Shown: positions 1 to 13,888, counted from the first letter of the stretch. The stretch is 64,000 nt of DNA from Monilinia fructicola (GCA_008692225.1 VICG01000015.1:575001-639000); one strand, 5' to 3'. Numbers and translations are program-made. The notes: generated by a model from the letters alone, not told the origin.

Positions 1-1166
1 ACAACACAACACAACACAGTCTTCTAGAAGACGTTATAAGCATTTGCAGTGCATAGAAGAGTCATTTCATTCCTCAAGAAGATGAGAACGAAAATGAAAT
101 GAGAGGGAAGTATATAACAATCCTTATGAGTAAGATATGAGTGTTGTGAAGTTGAAGCAAAAAAACATGCGGATACCTCATCACGTGTGGTCTTGATTAC
201 ATAAGTAACATTATGGTTAATTAACATGAGTACCTAGTAGGCATCTAAGATGGATGAATAAACAACTTTACAGCTGTTACAGTGATAACATACATACATA
301 TCTTGAAAGACCCCTTTCTCCGTGCGCATGGAAGGAATCTGGAAACCTTCAAACCTTCAAATCGTCCATATATTACCTGGTTATATCATTCAAGAAGGGG
401 GTGAGGTTAACAATAAGAGGAACCTTGGAACTCTAGGTAGTTTCTGTTCTCGCATCTCTTTACCAACAATATTCCGATTGAATTAGAATTTACCAGCAAA
501 ACAGGTATTCATAGACATCATCAAGGGACATCCTTAAATTGAATGATTCTGAGTATCCGGCGACACACACGACGCCATCTGTTGGACCTTAGTTGGAGAC
601 CGACTCCAGTTTGCTAAATATATCAATCTCAATGGTGTCAACGACTGGATGGGTTTACGAACTCATGGAGCGAACAACTGTCGGTTTTCTTGAAAGACTC
701 TAATATCTACATTAAGGCTCGATGGATCCTATCCAATATAGATCAAACAATGGCATTGTATAAGTTGAACAAAAGCCAATTGTAAGTCTTGAATTGAAAT
801 CATGATGAGTTTGAAAGAAACGCCAAAAGCTTCAATTACTATAACCATAAGATGCACGTATCTCTTCTTGCTCACTCACTTAACCAACTTCACTCATACA
901 ATTTGTATTGGACAACGTATCTTGCGCAGCGCCTCATTGCATTCATTCTAATCCTCTGGGTATCTTGCTATAGTACAGTCATTATTCAATATCCAATATC
1001 CAATATCCAATTCCTTCCATACCATATCCAGTAAAACATAAAAAAAAGATAAAAATACATAGGAAATGTCATGTCTGCGCAGTTCTGATCATGAAATCGT
1101 AATCTTCATCTCCAACTATTCCATTCACCCATTCATGTTCGCCCAATCAAACACGAGAAATCCCAA
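1..1166. other. intergenic, no gene seen
   Basis: Only short ORFs of low coding quality occur here. The window opens in an ACAAC repeat. The part near 985-1010 has a short CAATATC repeat. I see no RNA gene or transposon. Confidence 0.5.
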
Positions 1167-2301
1167 TCAAGCACCTCTCCTCGCAAACTCGCTACTTCCA
1201 CTCTGTCTCGACCTCTTTCCAAAACGATACTTTTCATGAAACTCATTTCCCGTTTGTCTGCGTCCAATAAAGAAAATGCCTATCCAAGCAATCACCGCAA
1301 CGGCAATAAAGGCCGTCGCAACCCAGGTTAATACAAGGTATTTATGCCCCTTGTAAGCATATAACCCAATATCATTACCAAATTTGTTAATAATATGCGC
1401 TGCTTTTTTTTGGAGGACAGTGACGATAATAGAGGCAATGCACAGAGCAAAAAGGCATAATGATGCCAGGCCCCAATTTAGGAAGGAGAAGAGACGACTG
1501 GGTATGAAGATTGCGGCAAGGGAAGTGAGGATTGCGAGACCGGCGGCTGCAATACCGATACAGTAGAATACAAAAGTGGCATTCATAGCCGTCGAGAGCG
1601 TGTCAAGACCGTCTTGGATAGCGGAGGGCCATTTTATGTCACTAAGATTTAGATGAAGGGGGCCAATGGATAGTTGTTCGGAGATTATGGAGTTGATGTC
1701 AAAATGGTCTGGGCGGCGATATGGTTAACTTGGAAAGGTAAATAGCACGAAGAAAGTACTTACACATGGCTGTTTGGTTTGTGCAAGAGCTGACATTGAG
1801 TCCTGCGCCGTTGGCGGTAGCATTTGGTGTATATGTACCCTCGCACATATCCATCAAATGTAGCGAATACCAATCCTTGAGACCCAGTGTTTTCGCAACT
1901 TTATCCGCAATATTATTTTCAATATCGCCGAGTGCATTTGCAATCTCATCACCAATACCGGGCTCACGAGGTATCAAACCACTGAGCCCACTGAAGATTC
2001 CAGCTGGGGATATTGCGGAGGAGAGACTACTGACGACCCCCCCTGCGGATATTGATGTGGGCGTGGAGCCAGAACCACTGGTTTTTGTAGGAACAAGGTT
2101 TTTTCCGACCTCTGAAGTATTGAGCTAAAGGAAGGGTTCATGATTAGAGTTGTATCTTTGGGAATGGGGAGTGGGTGCACATACTGTTACGATATGGTAA
2201 TCCTCCATGAAACCGGGCTTATTGCCTGCAAAGAGACACAACATGGCGAGTATGAAGGTTATGATGGAACAAACCATCGGAACTGAAGCTAGTGGTTGCA
2301 T
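1167..2301 (-). CDS. SUR7/PalI-like four-TM plasma-membrane protein
   Basis: Three exons join to 339 aa: 2185-2301, 1764-2124 and 1167-1708, with introns 2125-2184 and 1709-1763. The splice sites are GTATGT/CTTTAG and GTAAGT/CCCAG and the phases are consistent. The start ATG is the first in frame and opens a hydrophobic segment (about residues 5-27). An S/T/G-rich extracellular region follows, then the motif WYSLHLMDMCEGTY, several N-glycosylation sites, and three more hydrophobic segments in exon 3. The tail is basic and cytosolic. One N-terminal TM, a long loop with a conserved W/C region and three clustered TMs are the architecture of the SUR7/PalI family, which acts in eisosome/MCC membrane domains or pH sensing. 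The exact subfamily is not resolved; the reading frame is intact. Confidence 0.82.
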
Positions 2302-3886
<1,585 letters not shown>

Positions 3887-5998
3887 CTACCATGCCTCCC
3901 ACATTTGCGCACCCATGGAAATCAAGCGATTGAAAAGCTCTTCTCGCAATGAGATAGCGGTAAGTTGCTTTTGCTCACCAGCTTTGTCAATTATGAGAAT
4001 TCCGTCGGCAATTTCTCGTGATGTAGCCCATCCTACAACAAGCTTGGTCTTCCAGCCCAGGCCACCAACCTTCTTTATCTCCTATTGTTACTGCATTAGC
4101 GTGTGCCTCTTGATATAGGAATGCCGAGGAGAATTACCATGATATCAGCTATGGCTATGGAGAAAACGGGGTCAATGTCTTCTCTCTCCGTCGTCCAGCT
4201 CAATGCTGGAGTGGTTGCGGTAGCTGTGATATATGCATGCCCTTTCTTACCCTTGTATCTAGAGGGGAAACGGATAGGACCAGCTGGATCATCCGGTCCA
4301 TCTTTCAAAAACGCCGAGACGATTCTTCGCATGCTCTGCTCCAGCGGCAGCTTTCAGTTTATCTGTTCCCAAGACAGTCTCAACGCCACCTTTGGTGACA
4401 CTTTTAAAGGCAGCCAAAATACGGTGTCCTTTCTTTTTAGGCTTGGGCTCATCGATACCAGCAGTGCTTGTAGTTGTGTCAGGATGAATGGCATTCGCCA
4501 TCTCAGCATCAGAGACCCCTTCTGAATTTGTTAGCCAATTGCTTTTCAGAAGGAGATAATCACTTACCAAGATGATCGAGGTCCTCGCCTGCTGTAGCAT
4601 GCGCAACATCAGGTGGTGGCAATGACGAAGACGGAGGTGGTGGAATTGGTGCTTTATTCGCTTCACCGATTCGTAATAATGTGATGGTAAGTTGAGCATT
4701 TGTTGGAACGCCTTTGAGCAACGTATTCCTGATTTCCAGTAACCTTTGCCAATGTGGAAATTCGCGATTCAGGTACGAAAGGCCTCGCCATATCAATGGA
4801 TCTCCGAAAAAATCCAAACCCGATAAAAAATCCATTCATCTTCATGAACATATACGAACTGGTAAACATTGATATAAGAAGTAATGGAGCAAGGCAAGCG
4901 GCAAGCTTAAGTCGAGGGGTCTCTTGAGGAAAAGGTGGAGTTGGAGATAATGCGTTCGCAAATCTTTCCCATCCGTCAGAAATGTCAGCAATGGCATGCA
5001 TGATAGGCCTAGTCTTTGACCACATTGCTGCCGACATTGGTTCCTTCGTCTTGTCATGTAGGGAATTGTTTTGATCTCCTGCACTGCTGCCTTTTGCATC
5101 TGCAGCACTCACTGCCATCTGCGTTGGATCTGGCGCCGCATCCTCTAGAACACTTGCGCCCGCTTCATCACCATGTGGATCTCCCTGAGGATGCTTTCCT
5201 GCTGCACTGCTAATTGCGATGGAGGTAAAGCTATTGACGAAATTGCTAGCTTCTTGCTCCACCGCTTCCCCTTGATATTTTTCTGGAGCTCCGGTTAAAC
5301 TGGTATCGTTGCCCAATACCCCCGCCGTGGGTTTCTTGATTCCTCCTGTTGTGCTATCGATCAACGCCGGTGGCGCCGGAGGAAAGCAGTATTCTCTTGA
5401 TGGAGGCCATGCTATCAGCACAACCACGAAACCAATAATTGTTGGCACGAGAAAGTCGATCAACCAAGCTAGAAAATAAATCGAAGCAAAGATAACTGTG
5501 CGATCCCTTTCCTTCCATGACCTTAACCTTGCAATATGTTTCCAAAAGTTGACAAGCCCGATCACCACTGTCATATATAGCCGCTCGATATTTGCCCTCA
5601 ACTTGTCTGGCGAGAACTCCTCTTCATCTGCAATATTTAGGTCCAAGCCTCCGAGTGGTGGCTCTGGTAATGATTTGACATGGTACATTTGTTTATTGAA
5701 TCGCCGTACTAAAGTCCATAATTCTTCGTTTGGTAGACCTCCCACCAAGAGGCGTAGGAACCTCGTGGGGTTCATCGCTCCAGCCCAAATCTCGCACTTC
5801 CACATTACCATGGTCTACTTGTGCTGCACCTTTCTCATCGTGATCTGCAATTGCCAGGGCATGACTATCGGTGGGTATATCTTCTTCGTGAGCTTCGACT
5901 TTGATGGGTAGGTTATGAATTGGTTGAGCGCGTCCACGGTATGGATCTGTAGGTACGGCATGGGGATCATCAAGACTCGGAATATCATGAGAATCCAT
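3887..5998 (-). pseudogene. DUF3292 membrane protein gene, three frame slips
   Basis: Homologous-looking protein runs across three reading frames. The start used is ATG 5998 (CACCATGG); ATG 6016 is also in frame. The N-terminal part ends near DEPHEVPTPL. The next frame carries VGGLPNEELWTLVRRFNKQ, two hydrophobic pairs, a long acidic linker and a third hydrophobic region ending GFGFF; then comes GDPLIWRGLSYLNREFPHW in another frame. Introns at 4522-4567 and 4082-4137 have good signals, and the last exon ends MGAQMWEAW-stop at 3887. These signatures match fungal DUF3292 proteins, predicted ER/endomembrane proteins of unknown function. Single extra bases are needed at about 5744-5750, in the A6 run at 4807-4812 and in the A5 run at 4307-4311 (plus-strand positions). 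Either the gene is decayed or the assembly has homopolymer errors. Confidence 0.75.
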
Positions 5999-7834
5999 GG
6001 TGGGTATGAGGTTCAATTGGGAAATGAAGGAGACAGGAGCAATGTAGATCGACGAAGCTCACTTTCCTCCAAGCCGATGATGGTACACCAGATGATCCAA
6101 ATGAAAGATGTTGGTGATCGAGAGAAGATGAAGATGAAGATGAAGATGAAGAGGTAAGAGGATGGGGAATTAGTTTAATAGCAAGAGAAGAGAAGAAAAG
6201 AAAGGAAGGAAAGGGAAGAAAACAAAATAAAGAAAAGAAAGGAAAGAAAGGAAGGAATCAATAACAACACACCAAAAGCAACATTACCATCCGATCGATA
6301 TCAGAGGAAGAAAGATTGGAATGTTGATTTGAACAATCAATTGGGATGCAGCCACTGGTGAGCCTATGACGTATGATAATTATTATCATACTACCAAAGT
6401 AGGTCGGTGATTACACACTACTCGAGTATTCAAGCCATCCAAACCTAGGTACTTGTACTTCTTTGTGACATCTGCATCTGCCAAAAGAGAGAAGAAATCT
6501 TGGTATTCATGATTTGGGTAGTAGATGGTAAGGTTAGGTATCTTTGATAGATTGTGTATATAAGTATATGTATATGGGATGTGTGTATATATATATATAT
6601 GTATGTATCTAAAACGTAGGATATAGATGATGATGATGATGATGATGATGACTACTAGGTACCTAGGTGGGTAGTAGGTAAGCTTACTTATCTATAGATA
6701 TATTTACTTATAACTTTTATAATATTTTTAATACTTATTGTATAATTATTATTATTATTATTATTATTTATTATTATTTATTTATTATTATTTATTATTA
6801 TTTATTATTATTTATTATTATTTATTATTATTTATTATTATTTATTATTATTTATTATTATTTATTATTATTTTATTATTATTATATTATTATTTATTAT
6901 TATTTATTATTTATTTATTATTATTTATTATTATTTATTATTATTTATTATTATTTTTTATTATTTTTTATTATTTTTTATTATTTTTTTATTATTTTTA
7001 TTATTTATTATTTTTATTATTATTTTTTATTATTTTTTATTATTTTTTATTATTTATTATTATTTATTATTATTTATTATTATTTATTATTATTTATTAT
7101 ATAATTATTATAGAATTATATTTAACAAGTTATAAGAAATCTATATATTACATAGTAGGTAGTTTTTAAACTTCTCGTTATCAAGTATACTCTGATGATC
7201 ATATTAAAATTAATTGATGAAAGTAAAAGTATCCAACGTTGATGATTCATCATCCATCCCATCCCATAAATATTGTTGATCAAACTATTTTATTATTGTA
7301 ACCTTCCTTATCCACAATCAACTTGGCAAATGGGATGAATGAATTTAATACCCTTCACTTTCTTCATTCGGTCATCCGTTTCATCCCATTTTCATCTCAT
7401 TCAATCGGTCGGTTAAATGTAAACAACCACAACCACAACTCATGAACAAGTGGGAATCCTAAAATAGTTTATACGTAACGTATCAAACATTCAACACATA
7501 CTTCTATCATCTTACCTACCAATGAGATGTTGTATATATTTGTTTCATATAGAGCAATCCCTATCCTATCAATCTGTTCTGTGCCTCAGTTCTACTGCTG
7601 CTCCTTACAAGCATTACAATGCAGGATCTCAAAAGCAGTTTAGTCGCCTGCACTATCCATGCAGTGAGACTAACGCAGCCGCTGGCTTTGAGAGTTGGTT
7701 CCATGTTGTGAAAGGCTTCAATTTAAGATAAGATGTCTACCCGGTACTGCCACGCGAGCTCTTCTTTTGCGTGGATTTGACCGCAATTGTCATTCAGTTT
7801 AGAGTGGCCGATAAACTAGGAAGTTCATCAGACA
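5999..7834. other. intergenic, microsatellite-rich
   Basis: Contains purine-rich runs (GAAGAT near 6121-6150), a TA run near 6586-6600, a GAT run near 6627-6650, palindromes TACTCGAGTA (6419) and near-TACCTAGGTA (6442, 6660), and a 350-base TTA-type array. No gene is supported. Confidence 0.6.
6744..7101. repeat. TTTATTATTA-type tandem array
   Basis: About 360 bases are almost only T and A, built from a TTTATTATTA-like 10-mer with variants (ATTATTTTTT in the middle). It encodes a meaningless Y/L/I-rich ORF on the plus strand. It lies upstream of the DUF3292 gene, as the ATT array lies downstream of it. Confidence 0.93.
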
Positions 7835-10301
7835 ATGCCTACTGCATCCATCGAGCAGAGGTGGGAGGAATTGGAGCGCTTGAGAGAGAACGAGATTATT
7901 CGAAATGCTTCGTCTAGGGACAGCACACTCGTAGATGAGAGATACCAACAGCGCCAAACAGAAGGGGAGCAGAGTGACCCAGTCGGCACAAACTTGGAAA
8001 ATAGGAGCATTATGATGAACACCGATGCCGTCCATCGTCTCAAAGAGAACTTTCCAGGACTTGGTCGATTCTTTTCTACCAAACCTAGGAGACCGACGTC
8101 GAATAGCAGCGATTGGGATCGATTGGAGCCATCCAATGCTTGGTTAGAGCCTACCAACCATAATTCAGACCACGAAAAAGACGGTGAAGGTATCAATACC
8201 AAGAAAGGTCTTCAAAATCAAGAAGATGTAAAACCGGCGTCTGAAAAGTCTCTTAGACGGGATGACGTTTTCTCGAAGGCGCATAAGCGGCCCCACCGTC
8301 ATCTGAATGATCTCCTCGCTGTAAAACCAGATATACCATCAGGGACGACAATATTAGGTTTGCTCCATATGGCAGAGTCATCGTCTAAGCAAGCAGACAC
8401 GTTCATCGACCATTTAGAACGGCCAGACCTAGCTCTGCAGGAATGGGCCAAAGTGACCTTCATAACTGAAAGTATCATCCCTGACTGTCAGGAATACAGC
8501 TCATTGATGAATGATCCTGGGCTTCTAGCCAGATATAACATGATTAAAACTTGGCTCGTGGAAAATTTTGGAAAAATTTGAAGAAGCCAAGGAATTCATC
8601 AAGAGAGAAAATCACAGGAATAACGTCCAGCCTTCATTGGTATCGCCGATAAACTCGAAGAAAAAAGAGAGTGAACTCATCTTAGTCGATCGCAAAAGAA
8701 TAACACAGCAGAATAGTGACCGCAATGACTATCATGAAGACAAAGTTGCGAGCCCAAAAACGAATATAATTTCTAGCTCAAAGGATTCGAGCGCGAATTC
8801 TATTTCTACAAAGAATAGCCAGCCATCTCCCAAGGGACATCCCGCCGATTTCACAATTTATTATCTCTGTCATATTAGAACTTGTCCTGAACATCAGCAT
8901 GGGTTTTCGTCACTTGACATCCTGATCCATCATTATGAGCTAGCACATGGAGAATCATATTATCTCTGTGATTATCCTTCATGTCAATCGCAGACTGGGT
9001 CTGCCATAAAACCTGATGCTAAGATAAGGTTTCTTCGCTGCGATTTTAGGGGCTCAGATCAAGACTACAGGCACCATCTTCGAGACTTTCACAAAGAGGA
9101 CCTAAGCATGTCGTCTTCGAAGTTCCTTGAAATTGAGGAGGAGTCGTTTGAAACCTTTAGGCTCGAGGCAGCCTGGTGGAGATGCCACAGCTGCCTAAGA
9201 AGAGTGGTAATAAAGGATGAAGGTTATACTTGCAAAGATTGCAAAGCGATTTGCGAACCGGTCCGTATCAAGGCTCGAAAAACCAGATTCGGATTTGGTA
9301 GTTTGATTGAAGATGTGGCCCAGGCTACAACAGGGACTGCATCTCAACAGATTTCCGAGCAGTGTATCAACATTGAATACACCCACACAGAGTATGTCAG
9401 CCATAAATTTGTTCCAGTAACGACGATCAAGCAATTAGGGCATGGATCTCTTGGAGTTGTTGATGCGGTTCGCTTCAATAAAAGTGGAGATGGCGCTCTA
9501 ATTGCCCGGAAGGTCATCCGCCTTCCTACCTTTTCACGGAAGAACCTACTGCCCCTTATCCAACAAGAAGTAAACGTTCTTCGAAGTCTCACCCACCAAC
9601 ATATTGTTAGAGTTATCAGCACTTATGAAACAACCAAAGCTCCTCGGGACTATGGCATTCTCATATTTCCAGCTGGTGATGAAGATCTTGGCCATTTCCT
9701 TGACCGGGTTAGCGAGAGTGATTTTCCAGAGAAAGAAATGAAGTTGCTCAGCGGCTGGCAATGTTGTCTTGCTTCTGCTATAGCATATATCCATTCTCGG
9801 AATATCAGACACAAAGATATCAAGCCAAACAACATCATCTGCAAAGGTGACAAAATTTACTTGACTGATTTTGGATCTGCACACCAGTTCAGCGCAGGCA
9901 TCACAAGCTCAACGGATGGTCCTCTCGTTGGTATTACAAAGATGTACAGCGCTCCTGAAGTGATCGCTGATGATCGAAGAGGTCGACCCGCTGATATTTA
10001 CTCCCTGGGATGTGTCTTCGCAGAAATGGCCACTGTGGCTGACGGCGAACGAGTCGAAGAATTTCATGAGTACAGGAGCCAGCCAATACCGGATGAGTCA
10101 GATAGAATGACTTATGTTTATCATGCGACGGCACATATGATAGGGCCATGGTTCACTGAGCTAGGAGATCCGTGGATGGCCTCTCTCCTTCAAGAAATGC
10201 TGGCTGTCGATCCGAAGCGTCGCCCAACAGCTCAAAATCTCGTTGAAACTTTGTTGAGGCACTATGGCCCGCTTAAATGTTTGTGTCTGCAGCGCGTCTG
10301 A
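7835..10301 (+). CDS. zinc-finger plus Ser/Thr protein kinase, frame slip at 8570
   Basis: The first frame (7835-8581, 248 aa) reads into VENF and stops. The second (to 10301) resumes as EKFEEAKEF, so one extra base at about 8570-8575 separates them; joined, they give about 820 aa. The second part has Cys/His segments (YYLCHIRTC..., LIHHYELAH) like degenerate C2H2 fingers, then a CHSCLRR...CKDC zinc-ribbon pair, then a kinase domain. Kinase motifs seen are glycine loop LGHGSLGVV, VAIK-like ARKVIRL, catalytic loop RHKDIKPNN (HKD instead of HRD), DFG, and YSAPEVI. All catalytic residues are present, so kinase activity is plausible. This layout is typical of expanded, lineage-specific fungal kinase families; the substrate is unknown. 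If the slip is real, ATG 9109 could still start a kinase-only product. Confidence 0.75.
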
Positions 10302-11635
10302 TCAATATCATTCTAGCAGTATGATGGCACCAATATTTCAGGACCTATTCAAAAAGCAGGTGAAGCTCCTTAGTCCAAATATTGCAAAATACCATCATTG
10401 GAAGATCAAGATCATGGGTGTACTAAGCCGATGGGGGTCTACCTTCTTTACACCATAACATGTTTAATTGTACCTGAAACTTTCTCCACCGATGATAATC
10501 TTTCAACTCAGTATTAAATTGCACGTTCCCTTGCCTTCGACTCCAATTATTGTGAACTTGACTTGCTATCAATGGGAAATCAGGATAATAAGAATCCCTA
10601 TAGTGTCACGGCTCGCCTGATTGTTCACGGCTTGAGTTGAATGTATGAAACAACAAAGATGAGACTTCTGATATATACCTGCTTAGTATCTTCGTGGAGA
10701 TCCCTCGAGTCTAACAATTTGGCTCAAACGACGAGAATTTGGGCTCGGGAAATTATTATCGATGGCTTGTTTACCAATAGATACCAAAATGAAGAGGGCG
10801 GAATATCACTCTCGAATGTGTCATCTATTGGACCAAGCAAAGCTTCCTTCATATTATTCTGATTTATAGACCCATTGGTTGTGGGGAATGGCGAGGGTTT
10901 GTTAATGACATACGCTTGATCTATCTTTCAAAGGACAGAAATGGCAGTGTATTTTTTTTCATAAACTATCTGATGTCGCAGAAAAAGCACGAAAAACTAG
11001 TTGCATATCCTTCCTCCCATCTTGGGATGACATTGGAAGCACAGCGCAGTTTTTGCACTGATCAATATGCTAATAGCTGGTTACGGACCCAATCCAATCA
11101 TCCGAATGAAAACCCTCACGCCCGTCAGCTGACAGCCAAGATTTTGCTGACAAGCTCGTGTATGCGACATCAACAAGCAGATGAGCCATGAATCTATACT
11201 TCACCCCATTATGTTCACTTATTGGCCGAGATTCCATCCTTCATTTCCCCAGAGAATTCGTATGAGTCTCGGTTGATGTTACAAAAAAAGCATATTTACA
11301 GATTGGATTTGTGGTGTCGGAGAAATGAACCGTGACGCCGGTAATCGATGATTAATGTTGCAGGGTGAGCAGCGAGGCAATACAAAGTGTTCAACCTTCT
11401 AAGCATTCATCGGCTGGTGGATCATCCCGGTGATTGGACGAATGATTCTTAATCAAGGGAATGAGTGGTCAGAGCCTTTTCTCCAACCCGGATTTCTCAA
11501 GATCGCTACTTTTGGCCATACGATGGAGCCGGGTTGACATACAATTTCGAGTTTATCTAAGATTCAGCCGTCAATTAGCTCCCTAATGTAGAAGGGAACT
11601 TCCGGCTTGATTTGTTATTTCTGACATTTAAAACC
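10302..11635. other. intergenic, no gene seen
   Basis: Several short ORFs occur, but none has splice support or recognisable protein character. Confidence 0.5.
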
Positions 11636-11644
11636 TATATATAT
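11636..11644 (+). promoter_or_regulatory. TATA-like element
   Basis: TATATATAT lies 92 bases before the ATG of the secreted-protein gene and is followed by a CT-rich stretch, a common fungal core-promoter arrangement. No other support. Confidence 0.4.
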
Positions 11645-11735
11645 CTGCGTCCCTCTCTCATTCACCTATCTATTCATTCATTCTCAACTGGAAATATTCT
11701 ATCACTGCAGCCTCTAGTATAAGAATAAGTATACG

Positions 11736-12183
11736 ATGCGTCTTTCGACCATCATCCTCTCTGCCCTGGCATCAGCGACCCTCCCTTCTGTCACCACAGC
11801 CTGTCTAGGTGCAGATGGTATCTTTCTCGCGAACGCAGACTGCACCTTTACGCTTTACGCCTATGTCGATGACGATACTGCGAGCACCGTAAGTCTGGAA
11901 TAGCAACTTTACTTTCATCTCATCTTGTCGCCATTCAGGATCCGACTAACAACCACCCAAGTGTTCCGGCAAAGGCAGTACTTCTGCTTTCGGTCCCTGG
12001 ACTGGCCTATGCCCAGCAGGCTATTCTTTGGTTATCTCAGCTGGAGCAAGGAGCCTTACGTATACGAATGGGACGGGTAGCTATACGAGAAACTTGACGT
12101 TGACGGATCCGGGGTTCTTGACAGATTGCCAGGGTAGCAGCTTTATCACATCACCAAATGATTGTATTAGTGGTGGCTCTTAA
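11736..12183 (+). CDS. small secreted cysteine-rich protein
   Basis: Two exons (11736-11888 and 11962-12183) with a GTAAGT...CCAAG intron (73 nt, phase 0) encode 124 aa. Residues 1-22 form a classical signal peptide ending SVTTA, so the mature protein would start at Cys23. Six cysteines (23, 36, 52, 68, 107, 119) could form three disulfides. There are two N-glycosylation sequons (NGT at 87, NLT at 95) and no TM or GPI-like tail. I do not recognise the family. Size, secretion and even cysteine number are usual for fungal secreted effectors or cell-surface proteins, but that role is inference. An alternative acceptor (CATTCAG, ending at 11938) lies in the same intron; the one chosen keeps the frame open. 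Confidence 0.7.
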
Positions 12184-12573
12184 GAACTGGGTATCGAAAT
12201 TGTAGAGCGTCGATTTGAGCGGCGATCCGGATACAAGATCCAGATATATTAAGGAAGTTCGGACGAGAAGGTAAGATGCGGAGAGGACTGGCATTAGTTC
12301 AATAGATGAGCGAAACATAAATTCTAGATATCAGCCCACATTCCTTACATACCAAACCAAAATCATCTCTCTTTTTCCCACTTCTCATGCTTGTGTCACC
12401 ATATCACATCCCAAGATTCGCTTGTCCCCTACCAAACTATTAATCCCATGACATCGGCACACCAAACCATTCACGGGAACAAAACCCCACATTGATCGGT
12501 AAATTTTTTCCCTGCATTTTTTTCAAACTGTATATAATTTAAAAAAACTTGCCCCTCCATCAACAATATCGTC
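12184..12573. other. spacer between secreted-protein gene and tRNA
   Basis: 3' flank of the secreted gene and 5' flank of the tRNA. Nothing else is seen. Confidence 0.5.
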
Positions 12574-12687
12574 GGACAGATGGCCGAGTGGTTATGGCGT
12601 GTGACTCAAGCTCCAAAGCTTAGTTGATTCAATCAATTAGCATTCTCATGGGCTTAGCCCGCGGGGGTTCGAATCCCCCTCTGTTCA
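12574..12687 (+). tRNA. tRNA-Leu(CAA) with intron
   Basis: The acceptor stem GGACAGA pairs with TCTGTTC at the 3' end. A box TGGCCGAGTGG and B box GGTTCGAATCC are present. The T stem is GGGGG/CCCCC and the variable arm GGGCTTAGCCC is long, as in class II tRNAs. The anticodon stem TGTGA pairs with TCATG through two wobbles, giving loop CTCAAG+C with anticodon CAA at 12607-12609. An intron of about 34 nt follows position 37 (about 12611-12644), as in the yeast tRNA-Leu(CAA) genes. A tRNA-Ser identity is excluded by the anticodon. Confidence 0.88.
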
Positions 12688-12693
12688 ATTTCC

Positions 12694-12697
12694 TTTT
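12694..12697 (+). terminator. Pol III T4 terminator of the tRNA
   Basis: TTTT begins seven bases after the discriminator base, the usual RNA polymerase III stop. Confidence 0.7.
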
Positions 12698-13888
12698 GCA
12701 CTTTTTGATGTTTTGATCAGATGTTGGTTGTGGCGTTGTGGCGGGGTGGTGCGAATATTGTTTTTTTTGTTTTGTTATTTTACAAGCATGTGGTTTAGAC
12801 GGTGTTTTTTTTTTTCAAATTTGATGTACAAAGGATTTATATGAGTATATCAATTATATACATAACCATTCCAAGTTATACATCCATGGATTCAGTCGAT
12901 TCTATATCTTCGGTTATAATCTGTTTGTAACTTTCTGTTTTAACTTTCTGTTTCTTTCTTTAGTCTGCCAACTCACTTCGCTCCCATTCCCATTACTCCT
13001 ATTCGTATATCTTCTGCTTCTCACGTTTGTGTCTCGATTCTACGAGTCAGCCTCCAGACCTTCATTATTGAAGAAAGAAGCAATGGAATCGGCGCTGTAG
13101 GTCTTAGAATCATCGATATGCTCTCCAAGATTTGGAAGTTTGCAAGGAGATGTATGTAGAGTTGTTTGCTTTATTATGGAATATCAGGATATTTGGGACA
13201 AATGCCCATTCTTCGCGAAGCTGCATTCGGATGATTGAAGAGTACTTTTGATGTAACATTTCTGTTTTGGATATTGTGAGGTGGTGGTTGGATGAGGTGT
13301 GGTGTTGTGATACATTCGGGAAAAAGGGATTTGATTGTATGAAATGATATCGCAGTTAAAAGAATAACGACTATTTTTTAAGTCTCTCAAAGATTATATA
13401 ACAGAATCTATATCATGATTGAGACTTAATTTGAAGAATATGGGGTTTCTTGAAGGCTTTACAAAAACGTGGCAGGTAAGTGTCTGAAGGGAATATAAAA
13501 TGCGCAAACAGTTCATGAGGACAAGCGAGCTCAAGCAGAGATATGGATGATCACATCCTCACATACACTCATACCACAACGTTGGAAACTCTTAGAATAG
13601 TGCTAAGTAAATATGATCATGATGGATGATCAAAACAAAAAGAGATCCTCCAAATGTACCTTTACCCGCTCATAAGCTAACCCTTGAAGATGCTCCTCGC
13701 TATGCTCGATAAACCGTTGTATCATACAGCGCTATGTTGCCTGAAACTCCGCCAAATTGAGATGCTGTAAATCCTGATTCTACCTAGGTATCCCTTAGGG
13801 ACTTGATGTCGTGTGATGTCCACGCCGTGATGCTCATTTCCTTCAATCATTGTATGTTCTTTAACTCATTCGAGTTTACATCAATAGA
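12698..13888. other. intergenic, no gene seen
   Basis: Contains T-rich runs and an exact TACCTAGGTA palindrome at 13781-13790. No coding support. Confidence 0.5.

Noticed and set aside
6738..7169. 143-aa ORF rich in Y, L and I
   Set aside because: It is the translation of the TTA-type array, with no coding signal.
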